Positions 8,387 to 17,004 of a stretch of 37,235 bases of DNA are shown here, one piece after another. Source of the stretch: Actinomycetes bacterium. Its GTDB lineage: Bacteria; Actinomycetota; Actinomycetes; Propionibacteriales; Nocardioidaceae. Position numbers and translations under genes: made by a program. Within the stretch, counting starts at the first letter, position 1; each line of letters starts with the position of its first letter. The stretch is from the NCBI GenBank assembly GCA_023460975.1, contig JAEWOG010000022.1, positions 1-37,235 of the forward strand. Direction: 5' to 3'. The notes below the pieces were generated by a model. That model was given only the letters and a program-made list of their open reading frames with translations, was not told where the DNA came from and ran no database searches.

Positions 8387-9483
8387 ACGCGCTGCCCTGG
8401 CCCCCGCTGCGCGATGCGCTGGTGGGGGAGGAGCCGTACGGTGCGCCGCAGATCGACGTCCCGGTGCAGCTCAACACCAACGAGAACCCGTACGGTCCCT
8501 CGCCCGAGGCCGCCGCGGACATCGCGGACGACGTGCGTGAGGCAGCGCTGACGCTGAACCGCTATCCCGACCGGGAGGCCACGGCGCTGCGCGACGCGCT
8601 GGCGGACTACCTCAACTCGGACGGTGGGCAGGGACTGACCCGTGCCCAGGTGTGGGCGGCGAACGGATCCAACGAGGTCATGTCGCAGCTGCTGCAGGCG
8701 TTCGGCGGACCCGGTCGTCGGGCTCTGTCGTTCGCGCCGACGTACGCGATGTATCCGGAGTACGCGCGCAACTCGCTCACCGAATGGGTCTCGGGCCACC
8801 GCGAGAGCGACTTCAGGCTGGACCTGGCGGCCGCGAGGGATCTGGTCCTCGAGGTCGAGCCCTCGGTGGTGCTGCTGCCCAGCCCGAACAATCCGACGGG
8901 GACGGCGCTGCCGCCCGAGGCGGTCTCGATGCTGTGCGAGGCCGCGGGCAACGGCGTGGTCGTGATCGACGAGGCCTACGGCGAGTTCCGGCGTGCCGGG
9001 GTGCCCAGTGCGTTGGAGATCCTCGACCAGCACCGCAACCTCGTGGTGACCCGCACGATGAGCAAGGCGTTCGCGCTGGCCGGTGCCCGGCTCGGCTATC
9101 TGGCCGCAGCGCCGGAGATCGTCGACGCGGTGCGCGTGGTGCGGCTTCCGTACCACCTCAGCGCCGTCACCCAGGCTGCGGCGCTGGCGGCGCTGCGCCA
9201 CGCGCCCGAGCTGCTCGGGAAGGTCAACGAGTTGCGCGTGGGGCGCGACGACTGCGTCGCGTGGCTGCGCGAGCACGGATTCGAGGTGGCGGACTCGGAC
9301 GCGAACTTCGTACTGTTCGGGACGTTCGCCGATCGGCACGACGTGTGGGAGCGACTGCTCGCGCGCGGCGTACTGATCAGGGAGACGGGCCCCGACGGGT
9401 GGCTGCGCGTGTCGATCGGCACGCCCGCTGAGATGACTGCATTCAAGGACGCCCTCGTGGCGGTGATGGAGGAGACACGATGA
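8383..9483 (+). CDS. hisC: histidinol-phosphate aminotransferase
   Basis: HisC is the PLP enzyme that transaminates imidazole-acetol phosphate to histidinol phosphate. It has 366 residues. The fold-type I signatures are clear: NTNENPYGPSPEA at the N-terminus, SPNNPTGTALPPEAV, IDEAYGEF and the PLP-lysine block TRTMSKAFALAGARLGYL. The GTG start at 8383 lies in the hisD stop and the stop lies in the hisB start, so translation is coupled on both sides. Actinobacterial HisC enzymes can also act on aromatic keto acids; the sequence does not settle this. Confidence 0.96.
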   Translation: MNALPWPPLRDALVGEEPYGAPQIDVPVQLNTNENPYGPSPEAAADIADDVREAALTLNRYPDREATALRDALADYLNSDGGQGLTRAQVWAANGSNEVMSQLLQAFGGPGRRALSFAPTYAMYPEYARNSLTEWVSGHRESDFRLDLAAARDLVLEVEPSVVLLPSPNNPTGTALPPEAVSMLCEAAGNGVVVIDEAYGEFRRAGVPSALEILDQHRNLVVTRTMSKAFALAGARLGYLAAAPEIVDAVRVVRLPYHLSAVTQAAALAALRHAPELLGKVNELRVGRDDCVAWLREHGFEVADSDANFVLFGTFADRHDVWERLLARGVLIRETGPDGWLRVSIGTPAEMTAFKDALVAVMEETR

Positions 9484-10121
9484 GCCGTACCGCTCGCATC
9501 GAACGGACGACCAAGGAGTCCTCGGTCCTGGTCGAGGTCAACATCGACGGCTCGGGCCGGACCGACGTGTCGACGGGCGTGGGGTTCTACGACCACATGC
9601 TCGACGCGTTCGGCCGCCACTCCCTGGTGGACCTCACGGTCCGCAGCACGGGCGACACCCACATCGACGCCCACCACGTCGTCGAGGACACCGCGATCAT
9701 CCTCGGCCAGGCGTTGCGCGAGGCGCTGGGGGACAAGAAGGGCATTCGTCGCTACGGCGACGCGACGGTCCCGCTCGACGAGGCGCTCGTCCAGGCCGTC
9801 GTCGACCTCTCGGGTCGTCCCTACTGCGTGCACTCCGGTGAGCCGGCCGGGCAGACGTACGTCCAGCTCGGCGGCGGCAACGGCGGCGTGCCCTACCTCG
9901 GCTCGCTGACCAAGCACGTCTTCGAGACCATTGCGTTCCACGCGCAGGTCGCCCTGCACGTACGCGTGCTCGACGGCATCGAGCCGCACCACATCGTGGA
10001 GACCCAGTTCAAAGCGTTCGCGCGCGCGTTCCGCGACGCGGCCGCCATCGACCCCCGCGAGAAGGGTGTCCCCTCCACCAAGGGCACGCTCGAGGGCGAC
10101 GGCACGGACGCGGGCCAGTGA
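9480..10121 (+). CDS. hisB: imidazoleglycerol-phosphate dehydratase
   Basis: HisB dehydrates imidazole glycerol phosphate to imidazole-acetol phosphate using two manganese ions. At 213 residues it is slightly longer than the family's usual size of about 200 and is monofunctional; the fused phosphatase half seen in enterobacteria is missing. Metal-binding repeats are visible: GVGFYDHMLDAFGRHS, DAHHVVEDTAI, and later HHIVETQFKAFARA. It starts with ATG at 9480 overlapping the hisC stop, and its stop overlaps the GTG of hisH. Confidence 0.97.
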   Translation: MSRTARIERTTKESSVLVEVNIDGSGRTDVSTGVGFYDHMLDAFGRHSLVDLTVRSTGDTHIDAHHVVEDTAIILGQALREALGDKKGIRRYGDATVPLDEALVQAVVDLSGRPYCVHSGEPAGQTYVQLGGGNGGVPYLGSLTKHVFETIAFHAQVALHVRVLDGIEPHHIVETQFKAFARAFRDAAAIDPREKGVPSTKGTLEGDGTDAGQ

Positions 10122-10753
10122 GCCGCCCGTCCGTCGTCGTCCTCGACTACGGCTCGGGCAACCTGCGTTCGGGAGTGCGGGCGCTGGAGCGCGCCGGCGC
10201 CGAGGTGACGCTGACCAGCGACTTCACGACCGCGCTGGAGGCCGACGGCCTGCTGGTGCCGGGCGTGGGAGCGTACGCAGCCTGCATGCAGGGGCTGCGC
10301 GCCATCAAGGGTGAGCGCGTGATCGGGCGTCGACTCGCCGGTGGTCGACCCGTGCTGGGCATCTGCGTGGGCATGCAGATCCTGTTCGCGCGGGGCGTGG
10401 AGCACGGCGTCGAGACTGAGGGCTGCGACGAGTGGCCCGGAGTCGTGGAGCGCCTCCAGGCGCCGGTCGTGCCCCACATGGGATGGAACACCGTCGAGGT
10501 CCCCGAGGGCACCTCGCTGTTCGAGGGGATCACGGACGAGCGCTTCTACTTCGTGCACTCCTACGGCGTGCGCCAGTGGGAGCTGGTCACCAACGATCGC
10601 ACCCGGGCTCCGCTGGTGACCTGGGCCGAGCACGGTGGCGACCGGTTCGTCGCGGCCGTCGAGAACGGCCCGCTGTCGGCGACGCAGTTCCACCCCGAGA
10701 AGTCCGGCGACGCCGGCGCCGCGCTGTTGCGCAACTGGGTCCGCTCCCTGTGA
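10118..10753 (+). CDS. hisH: imidazole glycerol phosphate synthase, glutaminase subunit
   Basis: HisH is the class I glutamine amidotransferase that supplies ammonia to HisF. It has 211 residues. The nucleophile cysteine is in LGICVGMQILF, the catalytic His/Glu pair is in QFHPEKSG near the C-terminus, and PHMGWNTV and FVHSYGV are typical HisH blocks. The GTG start overlaps the hisB stop. A 34-base gap before hisA is the only real spacing in the operon. Confidence 0.96.
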   Translation: MSRPSVVVLDYGSGNLRSGVRALERAGAEVTLTSDFTTALEADGLLVPGVGAYAACMQGLRAIKGERVIGRRLAGGRPVLGICVGMQILFARGVEHGVETEGCDEWPGVVERLQAPVVPHMGWNTVEVPEGTSLFEGITDERFYFVHSYGVRQWELVTNDRTRAPLVTWAEHGGDRFVAAVENGPLSATQFHPEKSGDAGAALLRNWVRSL

Positions 10754-10787
10754 CCCCGAGTCCCAGTTCGACACTGTGAGGAACCCC

Positions 10788-11522
10788 ATGACGTACTTGA
10801 AGCTGTTGCCCGCCGTCGACATCTCGGGCGGTCAGGCCGTCCAGCTCGCGCAGGGAGTGGATGGCTCGGGTGGCGCGTACGGTGACCCCGTCGAGCAGGC
10901 GCTGCGCTGGCAGGCGGCCGGAGCGGAGTGGCTGCACCTGGTCGACCTAGACGCCGCTTTCGGCAAGGGCGACAACGGTGAGCTCAAGTCCGAGATCGTG
11001 CGTCGCCTCGACATCCACGTGGAGATGACCGGCGGCATCCGCGACGACGAGTCGCTGCGCAAGGCGCTCGACACCGGGTGCGCCCGGGTCAACATCGGCA
11101 CCGCTGCGATCGAGAACCCCGAGTGGTGCGCTCGGGCCATCGCCGAGCACGGCGACCGCATCGCGATCGCGCTCGACGTGCGTGGCACCACGCTGGCTGG
11201 GCGCGGATGGACCAGCGAGGGCGGTGACCTGTACGAGACGCTCGCGCGCCTCGACGCGGAGGGCTGCTCCCGCTACGTGGTGACCGATGTCAACAAGGAC
11301 GGCATGCTGGCCGGCCCGAACCTCGAGCTGCTGCGCACTGTCTGTTCGGCGACCGATCGCCCGGTCATCGCGTCGGGGGGAGTCACTTCGGTGGACGACC
11401 TGGTCGCGCTGAACGGCTTGGTGGCCGACGGGGTGGAGGGCGCGATCATCGGGACGGCGCTCTATGAGGGCCGCATCGATTTTGCCGAGGCCTTGGCCGC
11501 AACGAAGCCGGAGGCGGTCTGA
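10788..11522 (+). CDS. hisA: HisA/PriA isomerase (ProFAR isomerase, possibly also TrpF)
   Basis: This 244-residue (beta/alpha)8 barrel isomerises ProFAR in histidine synthesis. In actinobacteria the same enzyme (PriA) usually also does the TrpF step of tryptophan synthesis. Visible are the N-terminal catalytic Asp block LLPAVDISGGQAVQ, EWLHLVDLDAAFGKG, TGGIRDD and the second-half Asp block VVTDVNKDGMLAGPN. ATG at 10788 is preceded by TGTGAGGA (10774-10781). The bifunctional reading is inference from lineage; no trpF is visible here. The stop overlaps the hisF start by 1 base. Confidence 0.94.
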   Translation: MTYLKLLPAVDISGGQAVQLAQGVDGSGGAYGDPVEQALRWQAAGAEWLHLVDLDAAFGKGDNGELKSEIVRRLDIHVEMTGGIRDDESLRKALDTGCARVNIGTAAIENPEWCARAIAEHGDRIAIALDVRGTTLAGRGWTSEGGDLYETLARLDAEGCSRYVVTDVNKDGMLAGPNLELLRTVCSATDRPVIASGGVTSVDDLVALNGLVADGVEGAIIGTALYEGRIDFAEALAATKPEAV

Positions 11523-12283
11523 TGTCGCTCGCCGTACGCGTGATCCCGTGCCTGGACGTCGACGGTGGCCGGGTCGTCAAGGGGATCAACTTCCAGGAGC
11601 TGCGTGACGCAGGAGACCCCGTCGAGCTGGCGCGCATCTATGACCGCGAGGGTGCGGACGAGCTCACCTTCCTCGACATCTCGGCCTCGCACGAGGGTCG
11701 GGCCACCACGATGGAGATGGTCTCCCGGTGCGCCGAGGAGGTCTTCATCCCGCTGACCGTGGGGGGAGGCGTCAGCAGTGTCAAGGACGTGGACCGGCTG
11801 CTGCGGGCGGGCGCGGACAAGGTCGCCATGAACACCGCGGCGATCACGCGGCCCGAGCTCATCAGCGAGGTCGCCGACAGGTTCGGCAACCAGGTGCTGG
11901 TGCTCTCGCTCGATGCGCGTCGGGCACCGGGGACCGACTCCGGCTTCGAGGTCACCACGCACGGTGGACGCAAGTCCGCCGGTCTTGACGCGGTGGCGTG
12001 GGCGGCGCGGGCCGCCGAGCTGGGCGCCGGCGAGATCCTCCTCAACGCGATGGATGCGGACGGAACCCAGGACGGCTTCGACCTGGAGATCATCGCCGCC
12101 GTGCGCGCCGAGGTCTCCATCCCGGTGATCGCCAGCGGCGGGGCGGGGCGGTTGGAGCACTTCGCTCCCGCCGTGGACGCGGGTGCCGACGCGGTGCTCG
12201 CTGCGACGGTGTTCCACTTCGGGACGCTGAGCATCGGTGACGTCAAGGCCGCGCTGGCCGGAGCGGGGCACCCCGTACGGTGA
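11522..12283 (+). CDS. hisF: imidazole glycerol phosphate synthase, cyclase subunit
   Basis: HisF is the barrel subunit that uses ammonia from HisH to form IGP and AICAR. The 253 residues match the family length. The two catalytic Asp blocks are present: VIPCLDVDGGRVVKGINF at the start and LNAMDADGTQDGFDLE in the middle. FLDISAS and VIASGGAG are phosphate-binding parts. It ends the visible his operon. hisI, hisE and hisG are not in the window and must be elsewhere. Confidence 0.97.
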   Translation: MSLAVRVIPCLDVDGGRVVKGINFQELRDAGDPVELARIYDREGADELTFLDISASHEGRATTMEMVSRCAEEVFIPLTVGGGVSSVKDVDRLLRAGADKVAMNTAAITRPELISEVADRFGNQVLVLSLDARRAPGTDSGFEVTTHGGRKSAGLDAVAWAARAAELGAGEILLNAMDADGTQDGFDLEIIAAVRAEVSIPVIASGGAGRLEHFAPAVDAGADAVLAATVFHFGTLSIGDVKAALAGAGHPVR

Positions 12284-12298
12284 GCGGAGTCTCACTCG

Positions 12299-12326
12299 CG
12301 CGGACCGGTCCCCCCACGGGTCCGCG
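12299..12326 (+). terminator. possible his-operon terminator
   Basis: An 8-base stem (CGCGGACC / GGTCCGCG) encloses a 12-base loop just after hisF. No T-run follows. It lies immediately upstream of the -10 box of the next gene, so it could equally be an operator; the assignment is tentative. Confidence 0.4.
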
Positions 12327-12332
12327 GCGCAT

Positions 12333-12338
12333 TAGGAT
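12333..12338 (+). promoter_or_regulatory. -10 box of a leaderless promoter (ABC importer)
   Basis: TAGGAT ends 6 bases before the ATG at 12345, and no ribosome site lies between. This is the same geometry as at 7064 and 19479. Confidence 0.6.
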
Positions 12339-12344
12339 TCGGCC

Positions 12345-13229
12345 ATGCTGAAGACTCCTCGCCCCCTCGTCCTGGCGTCGCTTGCCGTCGCCGCTGTCGT
12401 GGCCGCTGGCTGCGCGCCGACCGACGAGGCCCCCGACGCCAAGGACACCTCTTCGGCGGCACCCTCGGACGCCGCACTGGAGTGCACCCCCGACACCCTC
12501 GAGCTGACCACCCCCGGCACGCTCACCGTCGGCACCGACTCGCCGGCGTACTCGCCGTGGTTCGTCGACGACGACCCGAGCAACGGCGAGGGCTACGAGT
12601 CGGCCGTCGCGTACGCGATCGCTGACGAGTTGGGCTTCTCCGCCGATGAGGTGACCTGGGTGACGGTGGGCTTCAACAAGGCCGTCTCGCCCGGTCCCAA
12701 GGACTTCGACTTCGACATCAACCAGATCTCGATCACCGAGGAGCGCCGCGAGGCCGTGGACTTCTCCTCGGGCTACTACGACGTGCGCCAGACGGTGATC
12801 ACCAACGAGGGCAGCGCGATCGATGGCGCCTCCTCGATCGCGGACCTCGCGGACGCCAAGCTGGGCGCCCAGGTCGGCACCACCAGCTACGACGCCATCG
12901 CCGAGCAGATCGCACCGTCGCAGGACACCGCCGTCTTCGACACCAACGACCAGGCCGTCCAGGCGCTCAAGAACGGTCAGATCGACGGCATCGTGGTCGA
13001 CCTGCCGACGGCCTACTTCATGACCGCCGTGCAGCTCGACAAGGGCGTCATCGTCGGCCAGCTTCCGCTGCCTGGCGGCGAGGGTGAGCAGTTCGGTGCC
13101 GTGCTCGACAAGGGCTCGCCGCTCACCGCGTGCGTGAGCCAGGCCGTCGACACCCTGCGCGAGAACGGCACCCTCGATCAGCTGGTCGACGAGTGGCTCT
13201 CCCAGCAGGGCGCGCCCGAACTGTCTTGA
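12345..13229 (+). CDS. amino-acid ABC transporter substrate-binding lipoprotein
   Basis: This 294-residue family-3 solute-binding protein has a lipoprotein signal peptide. A hydrophobic stretch at 8-21 ends in the lipobox VAAGC, so Cys23 would be lipidated. The mature part begins with a Ser/Asp-rich linker and then TLTVGTDSPAYSPWF. NQISITEERREAVDFS is the ligand-site block typical of glutamine, glutamate or other polar amino-acid binding proteins. It heads a three-gene importer operon; its stop shares one base with the permease start. The ligand cannot be named. Confidence 0.9.
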   Translation: MLKTPRPLVLASLAVAAVVAAGCAPTDEAPDAKDTSSAAPSDAALECTPDTLELTTPGTLTVGTDSPAYSPWFVDDDPSNGEGYESAVAYAIADELGFSADEVTWVTVGFNKAVSPGPKDFDFDINQISITEERREAVDFSSGYYDVRQTVITNEGSAIDGASSIADLADAKLGAQVGTTSYDAIAEQIAPSQDTAVFDTNDQAVQALKNGQIDGIVVDLPTAYFMTAVQLDKGVIVGQLPLPGGEGEQFGAVLDKGSPLTACVSQAVDTLRENGTLDQLVDEWLSQQGAPELS

Positions 13230-14092
13230 TGCCCGACGTGCCGACCGACGGTTGGCAGCCATCGCAGATCCAGCAGGAGCGCAACGCCTGGCGGCGACGC
13301 CAGACGGTGCGCTCCGCGCTGGTCGCGACGCTCAGCACTCTCGTCCTGCTCGGGGTGCTGGGCTTCGCCATCGTCTCCTCGCCCGGTTGGGAGCGGGTCT
13401 CGGCGACCTACTTCAACTGGGACAAGGCAGTTGATTCGTTCCCCGCGGTGCTCGAGGGGTTGTGGCTCAACATCAGGGTCATGATCGTGTGCGCGATCCT
13501 GATCGTGCTGCTGAGCCTGCTGATCGCCGTCATGCGTACGTTGCGGGGGCCCGTGTTCTTCCCGCTGCGCCTGCTCGGCACGGCGTACGTCGACATCTTC
13601 CGCGGCCTCCCGCTGCTGCTGGTGATCTTCCTGTTGGGATTCGGCGGCCCTGCCCTGCGGTTGTCGGGGCTGCCCACCTCGGCGCTGTTCTGGGGTGGTT
13701 GCGCGCTGGTGTTGTCGTACTCGGCCTACGTCGCGGAGGTGTTCCGTGCGGGCATCGAGTCCGTGCACCCCTCGCAGCGTCTCGCCGGTCGTGCGCTCGG
13801 CCTCGGCTACGGCCAGACCCTGCGGTACGTCGTCCTGCCCCAGGCGTGGCGCAGGGTCCTGCCGCCGCTGATGAATGACCTGGTGTCGCTGCAGAAGGAC
13901 TCCGGACTCATCGCCGTGCTGGGCGTCATCGACGCCATCCGGGCGGCCCAGATCGAGACGGCCCGGGACTTCAACTACACGCCGTACGTGGTGGCGGGGT
14001 TGCTGTTCATCTGCTTGACGGTGCCGATGGCTCGCCTGACCGACCACTTCGCCCGCAAGCAGGGCTTCCAAGGAGCCGGGGGGATGATGTGA
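13229..14092 (+). CDS. amino-acid ABC transporter permease
   Basis: This 287-residue inner-membrane permease belongs to the polar amino-acid (HisMQ-type) family. An N-terminal cytoplasmic tail (1-28) is followed by about five or six hydrophobic segments. The EAA loop that docks the ATPase reads AGRALGLGYGQTLRYVVLPQ. The ATG at 13229 overlaps the upstream stop (TGATG), which is why I reject the longer frame starting at 13130. Its stop overlaps the ATPase GTG and falls at the edge of the duplicated 44-base repeat. Confidence 0.9.
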   Translation: MPDVPTDGWQPSQIQQERNAWRRRQTVRSALVATLSTLVLLGVLGFAIVSSPGWERVSATYFNWDKAVDSFPAVLEGLWLNIRVMIVCAILIVLLSLLIAVMRTLRGPVFFPLRLLGTAYVDIFRGLPLLLVIFLLGFGGPALRLSGLPTSALFWGGCALVLSYSAYVAEVFRAGIESVHPSQRLAGRALGLGYGQTLRYVVLPQAWRRVLPPLMNDLVSLQKDSGLIAVLGVIDAIRAAQIETARDFNYTPYVVAGLLFICLTVPMARLTDHFARKQGFQGAGGMM

Positions 14093-14186
14093 GCGACGGA
14101 GTCGAGCGAGGTACGAGCGAGCGACCGAGTGATCCGAGTAGCGATGTGAGCGACGGAGTCGAGCGAGGTACGAGCGAGCGACCGAG
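14086..14186 (+). repeat. two 44-base direct repeats, 57-base period
   Basis: The 44 bases at 14086-14129 recur without change at 14143-14186. The next base differs, and then two more match. The period is 57 bases (19 codons), so the frame is kept. The unit begins with the stop/start overlap GATGTGAGC, and each copy carries a GTG start. It encodes a hydrophilic peptide, SDGVERGTSERPSD, twice. This looks like a short dispersed repeat or local duplication at a gene junction. Confidence 0.9.
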
Positions 14187-14925
14187 CGACAGCGCGAAGG
14201 TCCTCGAGATGCGCGGCGTGCGGAAGTCGTTCGGGCGCAACGTGGTCCTGAGGTCGGTCGACCTCGACGTGAACTGGGGCCAGTGCATCGTCCTGATCGG
14301 CGCCTCGGGCTCGGGCAAGTCGACGCTGCTGCGCTGCGTGAATCTGCTGGAGGTGGTGGATGACGGCACGATCACCTTCGCCGGACGCGACATCACCGAC
14401 CCGTCGGTCGACGGGGACGCGGTGCGTGCCGACATGGGCCTGGTGTTCCAGTCGTACAACCTCTTCCCGCACCTGAGTGTGCTCGGCAACGTGACCCTCG
14501 CGCTGCGCAAGGTGCACAAGGTGCCCACGGGGGAGGCGGAGCAGCGCGGTCTGGCGATGCTGGAGCGCGTCGGCCTCTCGGAGAAGGCGCGGGCCCGGCC
14601 CGACGATCTCTCGGGTGGCCAGCAGCAGCGCGTGGCGATCGCGCGGGCGATGGTCACGAACCCCAAGTTGCTGCTTCTCGACGAGGTCACCAGCGCGCTG
14701 GACCCCGAACTGGTGGGGGAGGTGCTCGATCTGCTGTCCGAGCTGAAGCAGGAGGGCGTGACGATGGTCCTCAACACCCACGAGATGGGCTTCGCTCGTG
14801 ATGTGGCCGATCAGGTCTGCTTCCTGCACAACGGGGAGATCCACGAGAAGGGCACGCCCGAGCAGGTGCTGGGCGACCCGCAGACCGAGCGGGCTCAGGC
14901 CTTCTTGTCTCGCCTGCGCTCCTGA
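14089..14925 (+). CDS. amino-acid ABC transporter ATP-binding protein
   Basis: This is the ATPase subunit of the polar amino-acid importer, 278 residues from the GTG at 14089. All motifs are intact: Walker A GASGSGKST, Q-loop FQSYNLFPHL, signature LSGGQQQR, Walker B LLLLDEVTSALD and H-loop NTHEMG. Residues 1-35 are an unusual hydrophilic extension made of two copies of SDGVERGTSERPSD. The conserved domain begins only around residue 39 (VLEMRGVRKSFG). Possible starts are GTG 14089 (coupled to the permease stop), GTG 14146 and ATG 14209. The 4-base overlap favours 14089, but the conserved length would fit a start near 14200. Confidence 0.93.
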   Translation: MSDGVERGTSERPSDPSSDVSDGVERGTSERPSDSAKVLEMRGVRKSFGRNVVLRSVDLDVNWGQCIVLIGASGSGKSTLLRCVNLLEVVDDGTITFAGRDITDPSVDGDAVRADMGLVFQSYNLFPHLSVLGNVTLALRKVHKVPTGEAEQRGLAMLERVGLSEKARARPDDLSGGQQQRVAIARAMVTNPKLLLLDEVTSALDPELVGEVLDLLSELKQEGVTMVLNTHEMGFARDVADQVCFLHNGEIHEKGTPEQVLGDPQTERAQAFLSRLRS

Positions 14926-15189
14926 CGGTGGGGGTGGGCTGGGTGTCCGCCCTCCTCTTGCTGTCTCCCTCCCTGCCCATCTCCAGGCCCGTCTATCTCC
15001 CTGCCTGTCTATCTCCATGTAAAGCGGGGTTATCGGCACTTGTGCATGCTTGTGACGGCGCTCCAGCACGTACGAGGGCGCGGTAGTGCTCGAGAGTCGC
15101 GGGACTGAATCGGGCGTTTCGTCGGTTGTCAGTACCCAGGGCCACACTGTGGTCTGGAGATCGACGACAGACAGGATCAGTGCAGCGCT
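14926..15189. other. 264-base intergenic region with a pyrimidine-rich repeat tract
   Basis: No gene is visible. Positions 14950-15017 are C/T-rich on the plus strand and contain imperfect repeats; GTCTATCTCC occurs at 14991-15000 and again at 15007-15016. Near the next gene an imperfect palindrome, GGCCACACTGTGGTC (15140-15154), could be a regulator site for the ABC exporter. I see no convincing terminator. Confidence 0.4.
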
Positions 15190-17004
15190 GTGAGTGATGA
15201 CCTGAGTGTGGGCACCGAGGGCCGGGCCTCGACGATGCGACAGGGGTTCGCCGTCCTCGGTGAGGCGATCCGGCGCGAGCCAGCCGTGTTCACGCTCTCG
15301 ACCGTCGGCTCGGTGCTCTTCGGGCTCCTCACGGTGGCCGATGCGTGGGTGCTGGGGTGGTCGACCGATCACGTGCTCCTGCCGGCGTTCGCCGACGGCG
15401 AGGTGTCCTCGGGGTTGCTGGTGGCGGTCGTGGCCCTGTTCGTCGGTGTCGCCCTGCTGCGGGCCGTGGGCATCGTCGCGAGGCGGCTGGGTGCGGGCAT
15501 CATGCAATACCGCATGCAGGCGCACTCGCGCCGCGCGGTGACCCGCCAATACCTCGCGCTGCCCATGTCGTGGCACCACCGCCACCCCACGGGTCAGTTG
15601 TTGTCCAACGCGTACAGCGATGTCGAGGCGGCGTGGGGTCCCATTGCCCCGCTGCCGATGGCTTTGGGCACGGTCGTGATGATGGCGGTGGCCATCGTCC
15701 AGATGCTCATGGCGGACGTGGCGATGGCCCTGGTCGGGCTGTTGGTGTTCCCTGCGGTCGTGGCGGTCAACCTGGCCTATCAGAAGCTGTCGTCCCCCTT
15801 GATGACCCGCGCCCAGGAGTTGCGCGCGGAGGTGAGCGCGGTGGCTCACGAGTCCTTCGACGGGGCCATGGTCGTCAAGACGCTCGGACGCGAGGATGAG
15901 GAGACGGCCCGGTTCCGTACGGCCGCCGAGGAGTTGCGCGACGTCAACATCCGGGCTGGGCGGATTCGCGCAGCGTTCGACCCGGCTCTGGCCAGCTTGC
16001 CCAACGTGGGGGTGCTCGTCGTGCTCGCGGTCGGGGTGGCGCGGGTGGTGGCCGGCGATGCGCAGGCCGGGGACGTGGTGACCGTCGCCTACCTGCTGAC
16101 CGTCGTGTCCTTCCCGATCCGGGCGATCGGGTGGCTGCTCGGCGAGTTCCCGCGCTCGGTGGTGGGTCACCGGCGCGTTCAGTACGTCCTCGATGCGACC
16201 GGAGCGATGCCGTACGGCGATGTCACGCTGCCCGCGACGACCACCGGGGCCTCGCTCGAGCTCGAGCGCGTGGCCTTCTCCTACGACGGCGCGGACCCGC
16301 TCCTGGCGGACCTCACGTTCGACGTTGCGCCGGGGCGTACGGTCGCGCTCGTCGGTGCGACCGCCTCGGGGAAGAGTACGGTGACGAGCCTGCTCGCACG
16401 ACTGATCGACCCGGGGGCCGGGACGATCCGCCTCGATGGGGTCGACCTCCGCGACCTGGCGAGCGGAGAGTTGCCGCACCACGTGTCTGTGGTGGCCCAG
16501 ACGGCGTTCCTCTTCGACGACACCGTGCGCGGCAACGTGGCGTTGGGGGCAGATGTCGATGACGCCCAGATCTGGCAGGCGTTGCGCATCGCGCAGGCTG
16601 ACGGGTTCGTCGCCGCCCTGCCGCTCGGACTCGACACCGAGTTGGGGGAGCGCGGCACCTCGTTGTCGGGTGGCCAACGACAACGGATCTCGCTGGCCCG
16701 CGCCCTTGTCCGGCAGCCGCGCCTGCTCGTCCTCGACGACGCGACCTCGGCGGTGGACCCTGAAGTGGAGGCGAGGATTCTCTCTGCCCTCCGATCGGGA
16801 GAGCAGGGCAGCACTCTGGTCGTGGTGGCCTACCGGAAGGCGACCATCGCCGTGGCCGACGAGGTCGTGCACCTCGCCGGGGGCAAGGTGGCTGGGCGGG
16901 GCACGCATGCGGAGCTGCTCGCCACGAGTCCTGCGTACGCCGAGCTGGTCAACGCGTACGAGTCCGACGACACGCTGAGCACGATCGGGGCTGAGGACGC
17001 ATGA
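15190..17004 (+). CDS. heterodimeric ABC exporter, subunit with degenerate ATP site
   Basis: This 604-residue type IV ABC exporter half has six transmembrane helices (about residues 35-320) followed by a nucleotide-binding domain. Walker A is GATASGKST and the signature is the consensus LSGGQRQR. The catalytic glutamate after Walker B is Asp (Asp517 in VLDDATSAVD). The H-loop histidine is Tyr (Tyr548 in VVAYRKAT). These are the hallmarks of the degenerate site in heterodimers such as TmrAB and TM287/288. The GTG start at 15190 was chosen because upstream codons are not conserved-looking. The stop overlaps the partner's ATG. The substrate is unknown; drugs or lipids are the usual cargo of this family. 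Confidence 0.92.
   Translation: MSDDLSVGTEGRASTMRQGFAVLGEAIRREPAVFTLSTVGSVLFGLLTVADAWVLGWSTDHVLLPAFADGEVSSGLLVAVVALFVGVALLRAVGIVARRLGAGIMQYRMQAHSRRAVTRQYLALPMSWHHRHPTGQLLSNAYSDVEAAWGPIAPLPMALGTVVMMAVAIVQMLMADVAMALVGLLVFPAVVAVNLAYQKLSSPLMTRAQELRAEVSAVAHESFDGAMVVKTLGREDEETARFRTAAEELRDVNIRAGRIRAAFDPALASLPNVGVLVVLAVGVARVVAGDAQAGDVVTVAYLLTVVSFPIRAIGWLLGEFPRSVVGHRRVQYVLDATGAMPYGDVTLPATTTGASLELERVAFSYDGADPLLADLTFDVAPGRTVALVGATASGKSTVTSLLARLIDPGAGTIRLDGVDLRDLASGELPHHVSVVAQTAFLFDDTVRGNVALGADVDDAQIWQALRIAQADGFVAALPLGLDTELGERGTSLSGGQRQRISLARALVRQPRLLVLDDATSAVDPEVEARILSALRSGEQGSTLVVVAYRKATIAVADEVVHLAGGKVAGRGTHAELLATSPAYAELVNAYESDDTLSTIGAEDA

Noticed and set aside
14086..14186. CRISPR-like array
   Set aside because: There are only two copies with a 13-base gap, inside a coding frame, and no cas genes in the window.
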